DNA of 64,000 nt from Campylobacter insulaenigrae NCTC 12927 (GTDB taxonomy: Bacteria > Campylobacterota > Campylobacteria > Campylobacterales > Campylobacteraceae), in assembly GCF_000816185.1 (NCBI RefSeq), contig NZ_CP007770.1, positions 868,001 through 932,000 on the forward strand, written 5' to 3'. Numbering within the stretch: position 1 is the first letter of the stretch; the number at the start of each line of letters is the position of its first letter. Of this stretch, positions 17,579 through 27,233 are shown piece by piece. The position numbers and the translations under genes are program-made. The notes beneath the pieces are model-generated. The model had not been told where the DNA came from and did no database searches. It saw only the letters and a program-made list of their open reading frames with translations.

Positions 17579-19360
17579 ATGAATATTCATAAAGAAAGAA
17601 TTCAAAAATTACAAGATTTGATGAAAAACAACAATATAGATATTTATATTATTTTAAGCGCAGATCCTCATTTAAGCGAATATCTACCAGAATATTATAA
17701 AAGTAAGGTTTTTATGAGTGGCTTTAGTGGCTCTGTAGGGACTTTGGTATTTACACAAACACAATCTTATCTATGGGTAGATGGACGTTATTGGCTACAA
17801 GCTGAAAAAGAATTAGAGGGCAGTGGCATGGTTTTACAAAAACAAGATAGCTCCAATACTTTTTTAGGATGGATTAAAAATAATTACAGTAAAAAAGAGA
17901 CTTTAGGGGTAGATTTTGCTATCTTACCTTTAGAAATTTTAAAAGAACTAAATAAATATATTAATGTTATTAATAAAGATTTTATTAATAGCTTATGGGA
18001 AAAACGTCCTAGTCTACCTACAAATAAAATTTATGAACACGAAGAAAAATACTGCTCACATACGAGAAAAGAAAAACTACAAATGATTAGGGAACAAATG
18101 TCTCAACTTAATGCAAAAGCACATCTTATTTCCAGTTTAGACGATATAGCTTGGATTATAAATTTAAGAGGATCGGATGTATCATATATTCCTGTGTTTT
18201 TAAGCCATCTCTTAATTCTAGAAGATTTAGCCTATCTTTTTGTAGATACAAATAAAATTGAAACAACTTTAGTGGAAAAATTAAAACAAGATGGCATAGA
18301 ACTTAAGCCATACGAATGTGTACAAGATGAACTTAAAAAACTTCATCACATTAATTTATTAATAGAACCAGCAAAAATGACGGCATTATTAATAAATTCC
18401 CTAGATCAAAGTGTCACTATCATAGAAAATTTAAATCCTAGTACCAATTTAAAATCACAAAAAAATATTAAAGAAATTGCTTTTATAGAAGATGCTATGA
18501 TTGAAGATGGGGTTGCCTTGTGTAAATTTTTTTCATGGCTAGAAGAAGCTATAAAAAACAATGAAAAGATTAGTGAACTTGATGTAGACAAAGAAGTTAC
18601 AAAATTTAGATCTCAAAGTCCTTATTATATAAGCAATAGTTTTGCTACCATTGCTGGTTTTAATTCTAATTCTGCATTTGTACATTATAAAGCAACAGAT
18701 GAAAGTTATGCTTACTTACAAAAAGATGGCTTGTTATTATTAGACTCAGGTGGTCAGTATAAAAATGGAACAACAGACATTACCCGAGTTGTTCCAATAG
18801 GAAAGATGAATGCTGAACAAATTCACGATTACACTCTAGTTTTGAAAGCTCATATCGCAATATCAAGAACAATTTTTCCTGAAAACATTGCCACACCTCT
18901 ACTTGATGCTATTACTCGTGCTCCTTTATGGGAAGAACAACTTGATTATATGCATGGAACAGGACATGGGGTTGGATATTTTCTAAATGTACATGAAGGT
19001 CCTCAAGTGCTTTCATATTTTGCCCCACTTCTTGAGAAAAATAAAGCCAAAGAAGGAATGGTAACTTCCATAGAGCCTGGAATATATAGACCTAATAAAT
19101 GGGGAATAAGACTTGAAAATTTGGTTGCTCACACTAAGGTACAAAACCAAAAAAATACAGAATTTGGAAATTTTTTATATTTTAAACCTCTTACTCTTTG
19201 TCCTTTTGAACCTAGTTGCATAGACTTAACTTTATTAGATCAAAAAGAAAAAGATTGGTTGAATAATTATCACCAAGAAGTTTATCAAAAGCTTTCTCCA
19301 AAGCTAAATGATAATATTAAAGTTTTACAATGGCTTACAATACGAACTCAAAAACTTTAA
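17579..19360 (+). CDS. pepP: M24 family Xaa-Pro aminopeptidase
   Basis: A 593-residue cytoplasmic metallopeptidase with the long three-domain layout of eukaryotic-type aminopeptidase P. Two creatinase-like N-terminal domains (about 1-300) precede a pita-bread catalytic domain. The dinuclear metal ligands are visible: LLLLDSGGQY and TTDITRV (two Asp, near 385-400), MHGTGHGVG (His, near 460), SIEPGIY (Glu, near 498) and a final Glu in GIRLENL. It removes N-terminal residues before proline and follows the peptide transporter in the same operon. The symbol is by family. Confidence 0.92.
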   Translation: MNIHKERIQKLQDLMKNNNIDIYIILSADPHLSEYLPEYYKSKVFMSGFSGSVGTLVFTQTQSYLWVDGRYWLQAEKELEGSGMVLQKQDSSNTFLGWIKNNYSKKETLGVDFAILPLEILKELNKYINVINKDFINSLWEKRPSLPTNKIYEHEEKYCSHTRKEKLQMIREQMSQLNAKAHLISSLDDIAWIINLRGSDVSYIPVFLSHLLILEDLAYLFVDTNKIETTLVEKLKQDGIELKPYECVQDELKKLHHINLLIEPAKMTALLINSLDQSVTIIENLNPSTNLKSQKNIKEIAFIEDAMIEDGVALCKFFSWLEEAIKNNEKISELDVDKEVTKFRSQSPYYISNSFATIAGFNSNSAFVHYKATDESYAYLQKDGLLLLDSGGQYKNGTTDITRVVPIGKMNAEQIHDYTLVLKAHIAISRTIFPENIATPLLDAITRAPLWEEQLDYMHGTGHGVGYFLNVHEGPQVLSYFAPLLEKNKAKEGMVTSIEPGIYRPNKWGIRLENLVAHTKVQNQKNTEFGNFLYFKPLTLCPFEPSCIDLTLLDQKEKDWLNNYHQEVYQKLSPKLNDNIKVLQWLTIRTQKL

Positions 19361-19366
19361 CAATTT

Positions 19367-19393
19367 AAGCTAGAAATTTTATACTTCTAGCTT
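19367..19393. terminator. Bidirectional terminator hairpin between pepP and cetA
   Basis: AAGCTAGAA (19367-19375) pairs with TTCTAGCTT (19385-19393) around a nine-base A/T-rich loop between two convergent genes. The right arm lies inside the last codons of the leftward gene. Confidence 0.65.
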
Positions 19394-20752
19394 ATCCATT
19401 ATCATTCTACTTTCTTTTTCTAATTCTCTAATATCACTAATAATAGCATCATAAGTTAGTTTATCTATTACTTCGTTTTTCGCAAGTTTTACAGCTTTAT
19501 CTGCTTTAGTTTGTATATAATCACCTTTAGTCTCTAACTCATGCGGAGTAACCAATGGACAGAATATATTTTTAGCATCTTCATCATTACAAAGTGTAGA
19601 CACAGGTGCAAGATTTTGTAGTTCATTTTTAGAACCATTTAAAGTCAAATAAACATCAGATTTATATAATATATGATCTATCTTCATAGCAGAAAGAGTT
19701 AGTTCAGACGCAAAATTTACAAATTCTTTTCCTAAGTGCGAGCTTTTACCCTCTAATTCTCTAAATGCCTCACTAAAATCTGCAATTTTACTATCAGAAG
19801 AATTAGCTATACCAAAAACTTTTTCGCTGTTTTCTTGTATAGAGCCTATTTCTTGATTCATAACTTGTATAGCCAAGGTAATTTCCCCTGTTGCTTTTTG
19901 AGTTTTTTCAGCCAATTGTCTAACTTCATCTGCAACCACTGCAAAACCTCTACCATGCTCTCCAGCACGTGCTGCCTCTATTGCCGCATTTAAAGCAAGA
20001 AGATTAGTTTGATCTGCAATATCTCTAATCACTTCTACAATAGAATTAATATTCTGAGCATTAGAAGCAAAAGTATTAACAGCATTTTTACTCTCATCAG
20101 CTACTTGCATCATAGATGAAATAGATTCTTGCAAACTACCTATCTCTATGCCATTTTTTTGTGCTGTATCAGAAATAATCTTTATGTCCCCAAATACTTC
20201 CCTCATTAATCTAATGATTTTATTTAATGCATTAGATAAATCATTTAAATTTTTATTTTGACTGCTTAAACTTAAATCCATTAATTCTCTAGAAAGTGCA
20301 TTTTTAAATACAGTTTTTCCAGTTTTTTCAATATCATCCAAAGATCTATTAATAAAATTAATATTATGAACGAAAATACCTTTTAATCCTTCAGGAATTG
20401 CCCTTCTAAAATATTCACCTTTTTGAGAACAAGCAATAGATGTATTAATTTCTCTTAAATAAGCCTCTAAACCATCTATAGTATTGTTTAAATTATCTGC
20501 AATCTCCTTGAGTTTTTTATTTCTACATTTGATATAAATCACTCTCTCATCAAAATTTCCATTTTTTAATTCTTGACTTAAATGTAAAATTTTATCATTA
20601 AATTCTTCATCATTTTTATGAATATAGATACCAATTATAAACACCACACACAATAAAACCAATATTCCAGCTGAAATAAATTCGGCTAAGCTCATTACCA
20701 TAATACAACCTAATACACTTAGTGTAGTCCCAATATATAAAATATTTTTCAT
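19379..20752 (-). CDS. cetA: Methyl-accepting chemotaxis-type energy-taxis transducer CetA
   Basis: A 457-residue transducer. Two adjacent N-terminal membrane helices with almost no periplasmic loop (about 4-45) are followed by a HAMP-like region. The MCP signalling hairpin has the invariant [19 protein letters not shown] tip (near 245-265). A C-terminal tail contains [10 protein letters not shown], resembling the CZB zinc-binding domain. CetA has no sensor of its own and signals for a cytoplasmic PAS protein that binds FAD (CetB), giving taxis toward favourable redox or energy conditions. Two such PAS genes lie directly upstream on the same strand, 11 bases away. Spacing implies one operon. 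Confidence 0.9.
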   Translation of the reverse strand: MKNILYIGTTLSVLGCIMVMSLAEFISAGILVLLCVVFIIGIYIHKNDEEFNDKILHLSQELKNGNFDERVIYIKCRNKKLKEIADNLNNTIDGLEAYLREINTSIACSQKGEYFRRAIPEGLKGIFVHNINFINRSLDDIEKTGKTVFKNALSRELMDLSLSSQNKNLNDLSNALNKIIRLMREVFGDIKIISDTAQKNGIEIGSLQESISSMMQVADESKNAVNTFASNAQNINSIVEVIRDIADQTNLLALNAAIEAARAGEHGRGFAVVADEVRQLAEKTQKATGEITLAIQVMNQEIGSIQENSEKVFGIANSSDSKIADFSEAFRELEGKSSHLGKEFVNFASELTLSAMKIDHILYKSDVYLTLNGSKNELQNLAPVSTLCNDEDAKNIFCPLVTPHELETKGDYIQTKADKAVKLAKNEVIDKLTYDAIISDIRELEKESRMIMDKLEV

Positions 20753-20763
20753 TAATATTCCTT

Positions 20764-21255
20764 TTATTTTTGTAATGCAAGCATCAATTGATTGTATGTC
20801 ATACTATGAGATTTCATTATATTTTGAAGCTCTTCAATACCTGCTTTGATACCACCATCTTTCTCAGCTTTTAAAAGTGTTTTATAAACTTCTTTTATTG
20901 TATCAACCGCTTCTTTTTTTGGCTTTCGTCTCACAGAATAATAATTAATAATATTCCCTTTTTGATCAAAAGAAGCAGTTACATTAGCAAAAACCCAATA
21001 ATAATCATTAAATTTTGTTTTATTTTTTACAAAAGCAAAGATTTCTTTTCCCTCTTGTATGTAATTCCACAAATATTTAAACACCGTTCTTGGCATATCA
21101 GGATGACGCATTAAGCTATGCGGTTTATAAAGAACTTCCTTTATAGAATAATCAGAATATTTTAAAAAATCATCATTTGCATAAATAATTTCACCTCTTA
21201 AATTGGTTTTTGATGTTATCAAAGTATCTGAATTTAAAACTCTTTCTTGAGACAT
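20764..21255 (-). CDS. PAS domain energy-taxis sensor (CetB/CetC-like), copy adjacent to cetA
   Basis: A 163-residue cytoplasmic protein that is essentially one Aer-type PAS domain. It has the [14 protein letters not shown] segment near residue 50, typical of FAD-binding energy-taxis PAS domains, then [13 protein letters not shown] and the YYSVRRKP strand, and a helical tail likely to contact CetA. A 245-bp stretch (20864-21108) is identical, base for base, to the next gene upstream, while both flanks have diverged. Whether this copy corresponds to CetB or CetC of C. jejuni cannot be decided. Confidence 0.88.
   Translation of the reverse strand: MSQERVLNSDTLITSKTNLRGEIIYANDDFLKYSDYSIKEVLYKPHSLMRHPDMPRTVFKYLWNYIQEGKEIFAFVKNKTKFNDYYWVFANVTASFDQKGNIINYYSVRRKPKKEAVDTIKEVYKTLLKAEKDGGIKAGIEELQNIMKSHSMTYNQLMLALQK
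20864..21108. repeat. 245-bp exact direct repeat, copy 1 (inside PAS gene)
   Basis: Identical over its whole length to 21425-21669 (offset 561 bases). It encodes the core and C-terminal half of the PAS domain. Sequence just outside both ends differs between copies, including synonymous positions, which is the mark of gene conversion rather than of a fresh duplication. Confidence 0.95.
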
Positions 21256-21289
21256 TTAACTCCTTTAATTTTAATAAGATAATTTTTAT

Positions 21290-21295
21290 ATTATA
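21290..21295 (-). promoter_or_regulatory. Predicted -10 box between the two PAS genes
   Basis: Read leftward this is TATAAT, 35 bases before the start of the cetA-proximal PAS gene, in a 69-bp A/T-rich spacer. It suggests the pair PAS-cetA can be expressed apart from the upstream PAS gene. An AAAGGAG ribosome site follows. Confidence 0.45.
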
Positions 21296-21324
21296 TAAAA
21301 TTAAAACAAAATACCATCTTAAAA

Positions 21325-21816
21325 TTATGCCTGAAGTTCAAGAATTAATTGATTATAACTCATTTTATATGAATTAACGATCTTTACTAATTCCTCAATA
21401 CCTGCTTTGATACCGCCATTTTGTTCAGCTTTTAAAAGTGTTTTATAAACTTCTTTTATTGTATCAACCGCTTCTTTTTTTGGCTTTCGTCTCACAGAAT
21501 AATAATTAATAATATTCCCTTTTTGATCAAAAGAAGCAGTTACATTAGCAAAAACCCAATAATAATCATTAAATTTTGTTTTATTTTTTACAAAAGCAAA
21601 GATTTCTTTTCCCTCTTGTATGTAATTCCACAAATATTTAAACACCGTTCTTGGCATATCAGGATGACGAACTATATTATGTGGTTTATATAAAATTTCA
21701 CCCATTTGATAACCTGCATATTTTAAAAAATAACTATTTGCATAGATTATATTACCTTTTAAATCCGTTTTTGAAGTTATCAGAGTATTAGACTCTAAAA
21801 TAATCTCTTTTTCCAT
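21325..21816 (-). CDS. PAS domain energy-taxis sensor (CetB/CetC-like), upstream copy
   Basis: A second 163-residue Aer-like PAS protein. It is identical in the central block to the cetA-adjacent copy but about 60% identical in the first 50 residues and divergent in the last 25. The shared core holds [14 protein letters not shown] and the YYWVFANV strand. The unique ends probably set partner choice or signal input. It starts 23 bases after the ilvA stop, so it may be read from an upstream promoter. Role inferred: redox or FAD-based input to CetA or another transducer. Confidence 0.87.
   Translation of the reverse strand: MEKEIILESNTLITSKTDLKGNIIYANSYFLKYAGYQMGEILYKPHNIVRHPDMPRTVFKYLWNYIQEGKEIFAFVKNKTKFNDYYWVFANVTASFDQKGNIINYYSVRRKPKKEAVDTIKEVYKTLLKAEQNGGIKAGIEELVKIVNSYKMSYNQLILELQA
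21425..21669. repeat. 245-bp exact direct repeat, copy 2 (inside PAS gene)
   Basis: Partner of 20864-21108; every base matches. The first mismatch on the right is at 21670 (A against C at 21109). On the left, scattered mismatches begin just before 21425. Confidence 0.95.
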
Positions 21817-21839
21817 AAATTAACCCTAATTAAAATATT

Positions 21840-23051
21840 TTATGAAATTTCACTAAAATGAAAACCTTTTTCAAAAAGTATTTTTCTAACTAACTCTTGG
21901 TGCTCCATCCCTTTAGTTTCTAAGGTGATAGAAATCATAGCATCACCATAGTCTAATTTAGTAGAAAACCTATCATAATCAATTTTTATTATATTCGCAT
22001 TAGCCTCTTTAATAGTATCGCTTAAAGCTGTTAAAGCTCCAGGCTTATCCACTAATGTCACATTAATACACATTTTTCTAAAAGATTTAAATAGACCTTT
22101 TTCTATAATAATGTTTAACATTTGCACATCTATATTTCCACCACTTAATACAACACCCACTTTTTTACATTTATCCAAATTTACTTTTTTATGCAAAAGA
22201 GCAGCAATTGTAGATGCTCCAGCCCCCTCAACTATCATCTTATGTTTTTCAAGTAAATACAACACAGCATTCGCAATTTCTTCATCATCAACTTGTATAA
22301 ATTCATCTACACATTCAACTATAATGTTAAAATTAATTTTATTAACATCTCTAACAGCTATACCATCAGCAATAGTTCTTACGGATTTTGAATTTATAAT
22401 ATTTTTACTATGAAAACTTTCAAACATTGCAGGAGCACCTTTTGCACTAACTCCAACTATTTTTATATCCGGATTAATTTGTTTTGCAGCACTAGCAATA
22501 CCACTAATTAATCCTCCTCCTCCAACAGGAACCAAAATCATATCTAAATCACTCGCTTCATCAAGCATTTCAAGCATTAAGGTTCCTTGTCCTGCTATGA
22601 TATTTTCATCTTCAAAAGGATGAATAAAATTTAGATTATACTGTTTAACATAATCTAAAGCAAAAGCGTAAGCTTCATCAAAATTATTACCCTTAAGGAT
22701 TACTTGAGCATCTAAATTTTTAGTTGCACTCACTTTTAAAAGTGGAGTAGCTTCAGGCATAACTATTACTGCTTTAATGCCAAATTTTTTAGCACTTATA
22801 GCTACTCCTTGAGCGTGATTTCCAGCACTTGCTGCAATAACTCCTTGAGCCTTTTGTTTTTCACTTAAATTTGCTATAGCATTATAAGCACCTCGTATTT
22901 TATATGCTCCAGTCTTTTGTAAATTTTCACATTTTAAAAAAATATCAGTATGTAAAAAATCACTCAAAAAAGAAGAATGAACAAAAGGTGTTTTTAGAAT
23001 AAATTCAGATATTTTTTGTTTTGCTTGATAAATTTTATTTAGTTCTATCAT
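21840..23051 (-). CDS. ilvA: Threonine ammonia-lyase (threonine dehydratase)
   Basis: A 403-residue PLP enzyme that deaminates threonine to 2-oxobutanoate, the entry to isoleucine synthesis or a catabolic step. The PLP lysine lies in KTGAYKIRGAYNAI (near residue 50); the phosphate-binding glycine loop is VPVGGGGLISG near 176. A C-terminal ACT domain (about 325-403) suggests allosteric control. The length and single ACT domain resemble the shorter enzymes rather than the 514-residue biosynthetic IlvA of E. coli, so it may be catabolic. AAGGAAA precedes the ATG. Confidence 0.92.
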   Translation of the reverse strand: MIELNKIYQAKQKISEFILKTPFVHSSFLSDFLHTDIFLKCENLQKTGAYKIRGAYNAIANLSEKQKAQGVIAASAGNHAQGVAISAKKFGIKAVIVMPEATPLLKVSATKNLDAQVILKGNNFDEAYAFALDYVKQYNLNFIHPFEDENIIAGQGTLMLEMLDEASDLDMILVPVGGGGLISGIASAAKQINPDIKIVGVSAKGAPAMFESFHSKNIINSKSVRTIADGIAVRDVNKINFNIIVECVDEFIQVDDEEIANAVLYLLEKHKMIVEGAGASTIAALLHKKVNLDKCKKVGVVLSGGNIDVQMLNIIIEKGLFKSFRKMCINVTLVDKPGALTALSDTIKEANANIIKIDYDRFSTKLDYGDAMISITLETKGMEHQELVRKILFEKGFHFSEIS

Positions 23052-23327
23052 TACTTTTCCTTTGTTCTAATTTTATTTTAACATATTTATTTCATACGAA
23101 CTATATAAATTTTAGTACTTTCATAAAAATTTTAATATTTTCAAAGTTACCAAAAAAATTGTTTAAAATATTAGATTATATTTTCACTAATAATGCAGTT
23201 TTCATTAAATCTATAATTTATCACAACTTATTTTTTAGATCAACAAAGATATATTTAACACAAATCAATAATTTTATCAATTAAAATATTGTAAAATTTA
23301 GAAAAAATATTATATAAGGTTTTATTT

Positions 23328-23723
23328 ATGCTTAATATTTATCCCTATGTTTTAATTTTACATTTATTTTGTGCTATTTTTTTTGTAGGATTTTTATTTA
23401 CTGATATATTTTTTTTAAAATATTCTAAAAAAAACACCATCCTTAATATAAACAATGCATTTAAAATAATGCCATGTATCGTGTTAATTTTATTTATCAG
23501 TGGTTTATACTTAGCTTATTTCCACCTAAATCTTTTGAATTGGCTTTTTATAACTAAAATATTTTTTGCTTTATGTATTTTTATACTAATATTATTTTCA
23601 CTATTTTATAAAATAATATTAAAAAAACAAAATCCTCTACATAAAAATATTCATCCTATAATATTTATTTTTACCATAATAATAATAATATGTGCAAAAT
23701 TAATGTTTTATATTGCCATTTAA
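23328..23723 (+). CDS. Conserved small integral membrane protein
   Basis: A 131-residue, very hydrophobic protein with four predicted membrane helices (about 8-27, 43-62, 70-93 and 105-127). Histidines lie in helix 1 ([10 protein letters not shown]) and near the last loop (HKNIHP). This layout loosely resembles small CopD-like or heme-binding membrane proteins, but there is no firm family match and I assign no function. It ends inside the last codons of trmA on the other strand. The 276-bp spacer before it holds no other convincing gene. Confidence 0.7.
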   Translation: MLNIYPYVLILHLFCAIFFVGFLFTDIFFLKYSKKNTILNINNAFKIMPCIVLILFISGLYLAYFHLNLLNWLFITKIFFALCIFILILFSLFYKIILKKQNPLHKNIHPIIFIFTIIIIICAKLMFYIAI

Positions 23724-24760
23724 TGATATTTTTTTAAATAAATACCACACTCAAGATGAGGAGTACCAGCAAATTGATCAAAAAAAGCAAATTGTATTAT
23801 TTTATGGGTATTACATAAAATTTCAAGATCATTTTTTAAAGTGATTGGATTACATGAAATATAAATAATATTTTGAAATTTATTAATAAGCTTTATAACA
23901 TTTTCATCTAATCCGGCTCTAGGAGGATCTACCAAAACATGCGATATGTTAAATGTATCAAGATTTATATTTTTCAAACGATTAAATTCTCGCTGTTTTT
24001 CAAAAGCTTGACTTAATTCTTCACTAGAAAGCCTAACAAAACTGATATTTGAAATATCATTTAAAATACAATTTCGCAAAGCAAATTCTATATTTTTTTT
24101 AGAAATTTCAGTTGCTAGAATTTCGTTAAAATTACTAGCTAATGCAATAGTAAAATTCCCATAGCCACAATAAAGCTCTAATAAATCTTTCTTCTCATCT
24201 TTTTTTATACAAGATAAAACCCATTCAATCATCTTTTCATTAATGTAAGTATTAGGTTGAATAAAACACTCATTGTTAAATTCATAAAATATTTTTTTAC
24301 CATTAATATCAAGTTCTTGTCTTAAATTTTCTCCATTAAAAACAATTTTTTTACCTTTACTTCTAGCTATGAGTTTAATATTTAGATCACATGATAATTT
24401 TTTTAAATCCTCGAAAATTTCTTCTATATTTTTATGATAAAGCAAGGTTACACTTAAATCTAATTTTGTAGATAAAAATTCAATCCCAAAAAGCTTATGT
24501 GCTAATTTTTCATTTATATTTTCTAATAATATAGGCATAAATTCTTGAATTACTTTTTCTGCTTTTTCAAATTTTTGAATAGGAATTTTCTTTTTATTCT
24601 CATGCATAGCATAATGAATTTTATTATTTTCATCATGATATATAGAAAATTCAGCTCTAGTTCTGTAAGCACTAGATGGAGAATTAAAACATTGAATTTC
24701 ACCATTAAATAATGATGAAAACAATGCTTTATTTAAAATAATTTTTTCTTCAAAATGCAT
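23720..24760 (-). CDS. trmA: tRNA (uracil-5-)-methyltransferase
   Basis: A 346-residue SAM-dependent methyltransferase that makes m5U54 in the T-loop of tRNA. The family blocks are clear: [16 protein letters not shown] (SAM site, near residue 193), the [11 protein letters not shown] motif with catalytic Asp-Pro-Pro (near 277), and the nucleophilic cysteine in [15 protein letters not shown] (near 304). The C-terminal Glu general base (HLECG) is present. The length matches TrmA better than RlmD, which carries a TRAM domain. It overlaps the antiporter gene by one base. Confidence 0.94.
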   Translation of the reverse strand: MHFEEKIILNKALFSSLFNGEIQCFNSPSSAYRTRAEFSIYHDENNKIHYAMHENKKKIPIQKFEKAEKVIQEFMPILLENINEKLAHKLFGIEFLSTKLDLSVTLLYHKNIEEIFEDLKKLSCDLNIKLIARSKGKKIVFNGENLRQELDINGKKIFYEFNNECFIQPNTYINEKMIEWVLSCIKKDEKKDLLELYCGYGNFTIALASNFNEILATEISKKNIEFALRNCILNDISNISFVRLSSEELSQAFEKQREFNRLKNINLDTFNISHVLVDPPRAGLDENVIKLINKFQNIIYISCNPITLKNDLEILCNTHKIIQFAFFDQFAGTPHLECGIYLKKYH

Positions 24761-26472
24761 TAAGCATCAACCTTTTTACCCACCATAAGAAGTAAAATAC
24801 CCATTGCAACAATACCCAATAACAATCCTAACCAAACATTTAATCCTAAGGCTACTGGTAAATAGCCACAAAGTATACTTATAGCACAAACACTTAAAGC
24901 GTAAGGCATTTGAGTGCTAACATGAGCTAAAAGATCACATTTACTTCCCATAGAAGAAAGTATAGTAGTGTCAGAAATTGGAGAACAATGATCTCCAAAA
25001 ATCGCACCCGTTAAAACACCTGAAATATTAATAACCATATATTGATGAAGTTCTATTCCATCTAAATTATTATGTACCCCAACAGCCATAGCTAAAGGAA
25101 TAGCTAAAGGCATCAATATACCCATAGTTCCATAACTAGTACCGGTTGAAAAAGAAATAATTGAAGCAAAAATAAAAATAGCTGTTGGTAATAGATAAAT
25201 AGGTGTTTTATCTGAAAATAAATCAATTAAATACTTTGAAGTTCCCAAATCTTTAATCACAGAAGCAAGAGACCAAGCACAAAGTAAAATAATCACTGTC
25301 ATAATCATGGTTCTCCATCCATGAGTCCAAATAGCAATAGCTTCTTTAAGGTTGAAAATCTTTCTATATATACCCAAAATTATAGCTACAATAGTTGCTA
25401 GCAATGCTGCTTGAAATAAAACTATAGAGGCATCTGCTGCTCCAAAAGTTTCCCTAAAAGCAAATAAACTTAAAGGCATAGCATCAATTTGTGCTTTTAA
25501 AGTAGTATCTTCAATTGCGTTATATCCACTAAAATAAAATCCAATAAAAGAAAATGCTATTAAAACAAATAGAGGAATTATTGCATTAGAAGCTTGTAGT
25601 TTTATATGTTCTTTTGGTTCTAAAACTTTATCTTCTATATTATCAATTTGTTCGTATCCATGAGAAAACTTACCCGATCTTGCTCTAAGCTCTGCTTTTA
25701 GCATAGGGCCAAATTCCCTACCAGTGTAAATAGTCAAAAGTACAAAAATTAACATAAAAAGATTGTAAAACCTATATGGTAAAGTTTGTACAAAAATTTC
25801 AAAAGCGTTGATTTCTTCTCTAATAATACCTAAATGTGTTAAAGTTGCATCATCAATTAAATCATAGCCACTACGAATTAAAGAAATTTCAAGACCAATC
25901 CAAGTTGAAATAATAGCCAAACCAGTAATTGGTGCCGCAGTTGCGTCCATAATAAAAGCAAGTTTTTCGCGGCTTACCTTAAATTTATCAGTAACAGGAC
26001 GCATAATAGGTCCTACAATTAAAGAGTTGGCATAATCATCAAAAAATATAAATATCCCCATACACCAAGTAGCAAACTGAGAACTTTTAGCTTGTTTTGC
26101 TTTAGTTGATAACCAAAGCGCAACAGCTTTTGTACCTCCAGTTTTTGTGATTAAAGCAACCACACCACCTATAGTTAAAACTTGCAACAAAATTCCTGCA
26201 TTACCAGGACTTGCCATAGCGTTTACAACTTTATTGATAAATCCTGTAAAAGAAGCAATAATAGCTTGATAAACACTATTTTCAATAAGTCCTAACATAA
26301 AGGTTCCACTTAATGCACCTAAGAATAAAGATAATACTACATCTTTTGTTACAAAAGCTAATATAATAGCCACAATAGGTGGTAAAAGAGTCCAAGCTCC
26401 GAAAAGTTCTGCATTACTTTGTGCATCAGCAAATACAAAAAGAGGAGCTAATAATAAACAAAACAACTTCAT
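24760..26472 (-). CDS. NhaC-type Na+/H+ antiporter family protein
   Basis: A 570-residue inner-membrane transporter with about 12-13 helices and an apparent cleavable or anchoring N-terminal signal. Family hallmarks are the [17 protein letters not shown] segment near residue 143, [19 protein letters not shown] near 174, and [16 protein letters not shown] near 490, the conserved ion-binding core of NhaC proteins. The family exchanges Na+ for H+, but relatives move malate/lactate or amino acids, so the substrate is inferred. It is followed at once by trmA. Confidence 0.87.
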   Translation of the reverse strand: MKLFCLLLAPLFVFADAQSNAELFGAWTLLPPIVAIILAFVTKDVVLSLFLGALSGTFMLGLIENSVYQAIIASFTGFINKVVNAMASPGNAGILLQVLTIGGVVALITKTGGTKAVALWLSTKAKQAKSSQFATWCMGIFIFFDDYANSLIVGPIMRPVTDKFKVSREKLAFIMDATAAPITGLAIISTWIGLEISLIRSGYDLIDDATLTHLGIIREEINAFEIFVQTLPYRFYNLFMLIFVLLTIYTGREFGPMLKAELRARSGKFSHGYEQIDNIEDKVLEPKEHIKLQASNAIIPLFVLIAFSFIGFYFSGYNAIEDTTLKAQIDAMPLSLFAFRETFGAADASIVLFQAALLATIVAIILGIYRKIFNLKEAIAIWTHGWRTMIMTVIILLCAWSLASVIKDLGTSKYLIDLFSDKTPIYLLPTAIFIFASIISFSTGTSYGTMGILMPLAIPLAMAVGVHNNLDGIELHQYMVINISGVLTGAIFGDHCSPISDTTILSSMGSKCDLLAHVSTQMPYALSVCAISILCGYLPVALGLNVWLGLLLGIVAMGILLLMVGKKVDA

Positions 26473-26480
26473 ATTTTTCC

Positions 26481-27233
26481 TTAATTGTAAATTTTTTCGC
26501 TAAAAGTTCCAGCCCAAGTTTGGGTCACTGGCATCAATTCAATTTCATTGATATTAATGTGCTCAGGTAGTGTAATTATGAAAGAAATAACTCTTGCTAT
26601 ATCTTGAGCTGTGATATATTTAGTATTTTTGTAAATTTCTTCTGCTTTGTGTTTGTTACCTTTAAACCTTACTTCACTAAATTCAGTCTTACAAAGTCCA
26701 GGAGCAATATTTGTTACTTTTATATTTGTACCACGTAAATCAGTTCTTAAAGCCCTAGAAAATTGTGCTACAAAAGCTTTGGTACCACAATATACATTTC
26801 CACCATAATAGGGAACATTTGCCGCTATAGAGCCCAAATTAATAATATGAGCATTTTTGTTTCTTTTTAGCAAAGGTAGCACTGCTTTTGCAATATACAA
26901 AAATCCTTTTACGTTTGTATCTACCATATTTTCAATATCATCAATACTTAATTGACTAAAATCTTCAAGTCCTAAAGCAAGCCCTGCATTATTTACAAGC
27001 AAAGAAATATCTTTCCAACATGATGGTAAATTTTGCACAGCATCAAATACTGTATCTTTGTCTTTTACATCTACAACAATTGAAAAAACTTTATCTTGAA
27101 ATTGTTGTTGAATTCTTTCTAATCTCTCTTTACGACGCGCTATAGCTACAACTTTATAGTCAAGCTCAATTAATGCTTTTAAAGTTTCTAAACCAATACC
27201 CGAACTAGCACCTGTAATTAATGCAGTTTTCAT
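26481..27233 (-). CDS. Short-chain dehydrogenase/reductase (YdfG-like)
   Basis: A 250-residue classical SDR. The cofactor loop is TGASSGIG (residues 7-14), followed by an Arg-Arg pair (ARRKERLERI) that favours NADP. The structural motif NNAG is near 87, the catalytic Ser sits in LGSIA near 138, and the active-site pair is YCGTK (Tyr and Lys near 152-156). The overall pattern matches YdfG-type 3-hydroxy acid/serine dehydrogenases, but the substrate is unproven. It overlaps the ankyrin gene by 4 bases. Confidence 0.9.
   Translation of the reverse strand: MKTALITGASSGIGLETLKALIELDYKVVAIARRKERLERIQQQFQDKVFSIVVDVKDKDTVFDAVQNLPSCWKDISLLVNNAGLALGLEDFSQLSIDDIENMVDTNVKGFLYIAKAVLPLLKRNKNAHIINLGSIAANVPYYGGNVYCGTKAFVAQFSRALRTDLRGTNIKVTNIAPGLCKTEFSEVRFKGNKHKAEEIYKNTKYITAQDIARVISFIITLPEHININEIELMPVTQTWAGTFSEKIYN

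Noticed and set aside
23021..23284. 87-residue frame on the + strand opposite the ilvA start
   Set aside because: TTG start without a ribosome site, antisense to a clear gene, and low-complexity F/I/L/N composition expected from A/T-rich spacer DNA.
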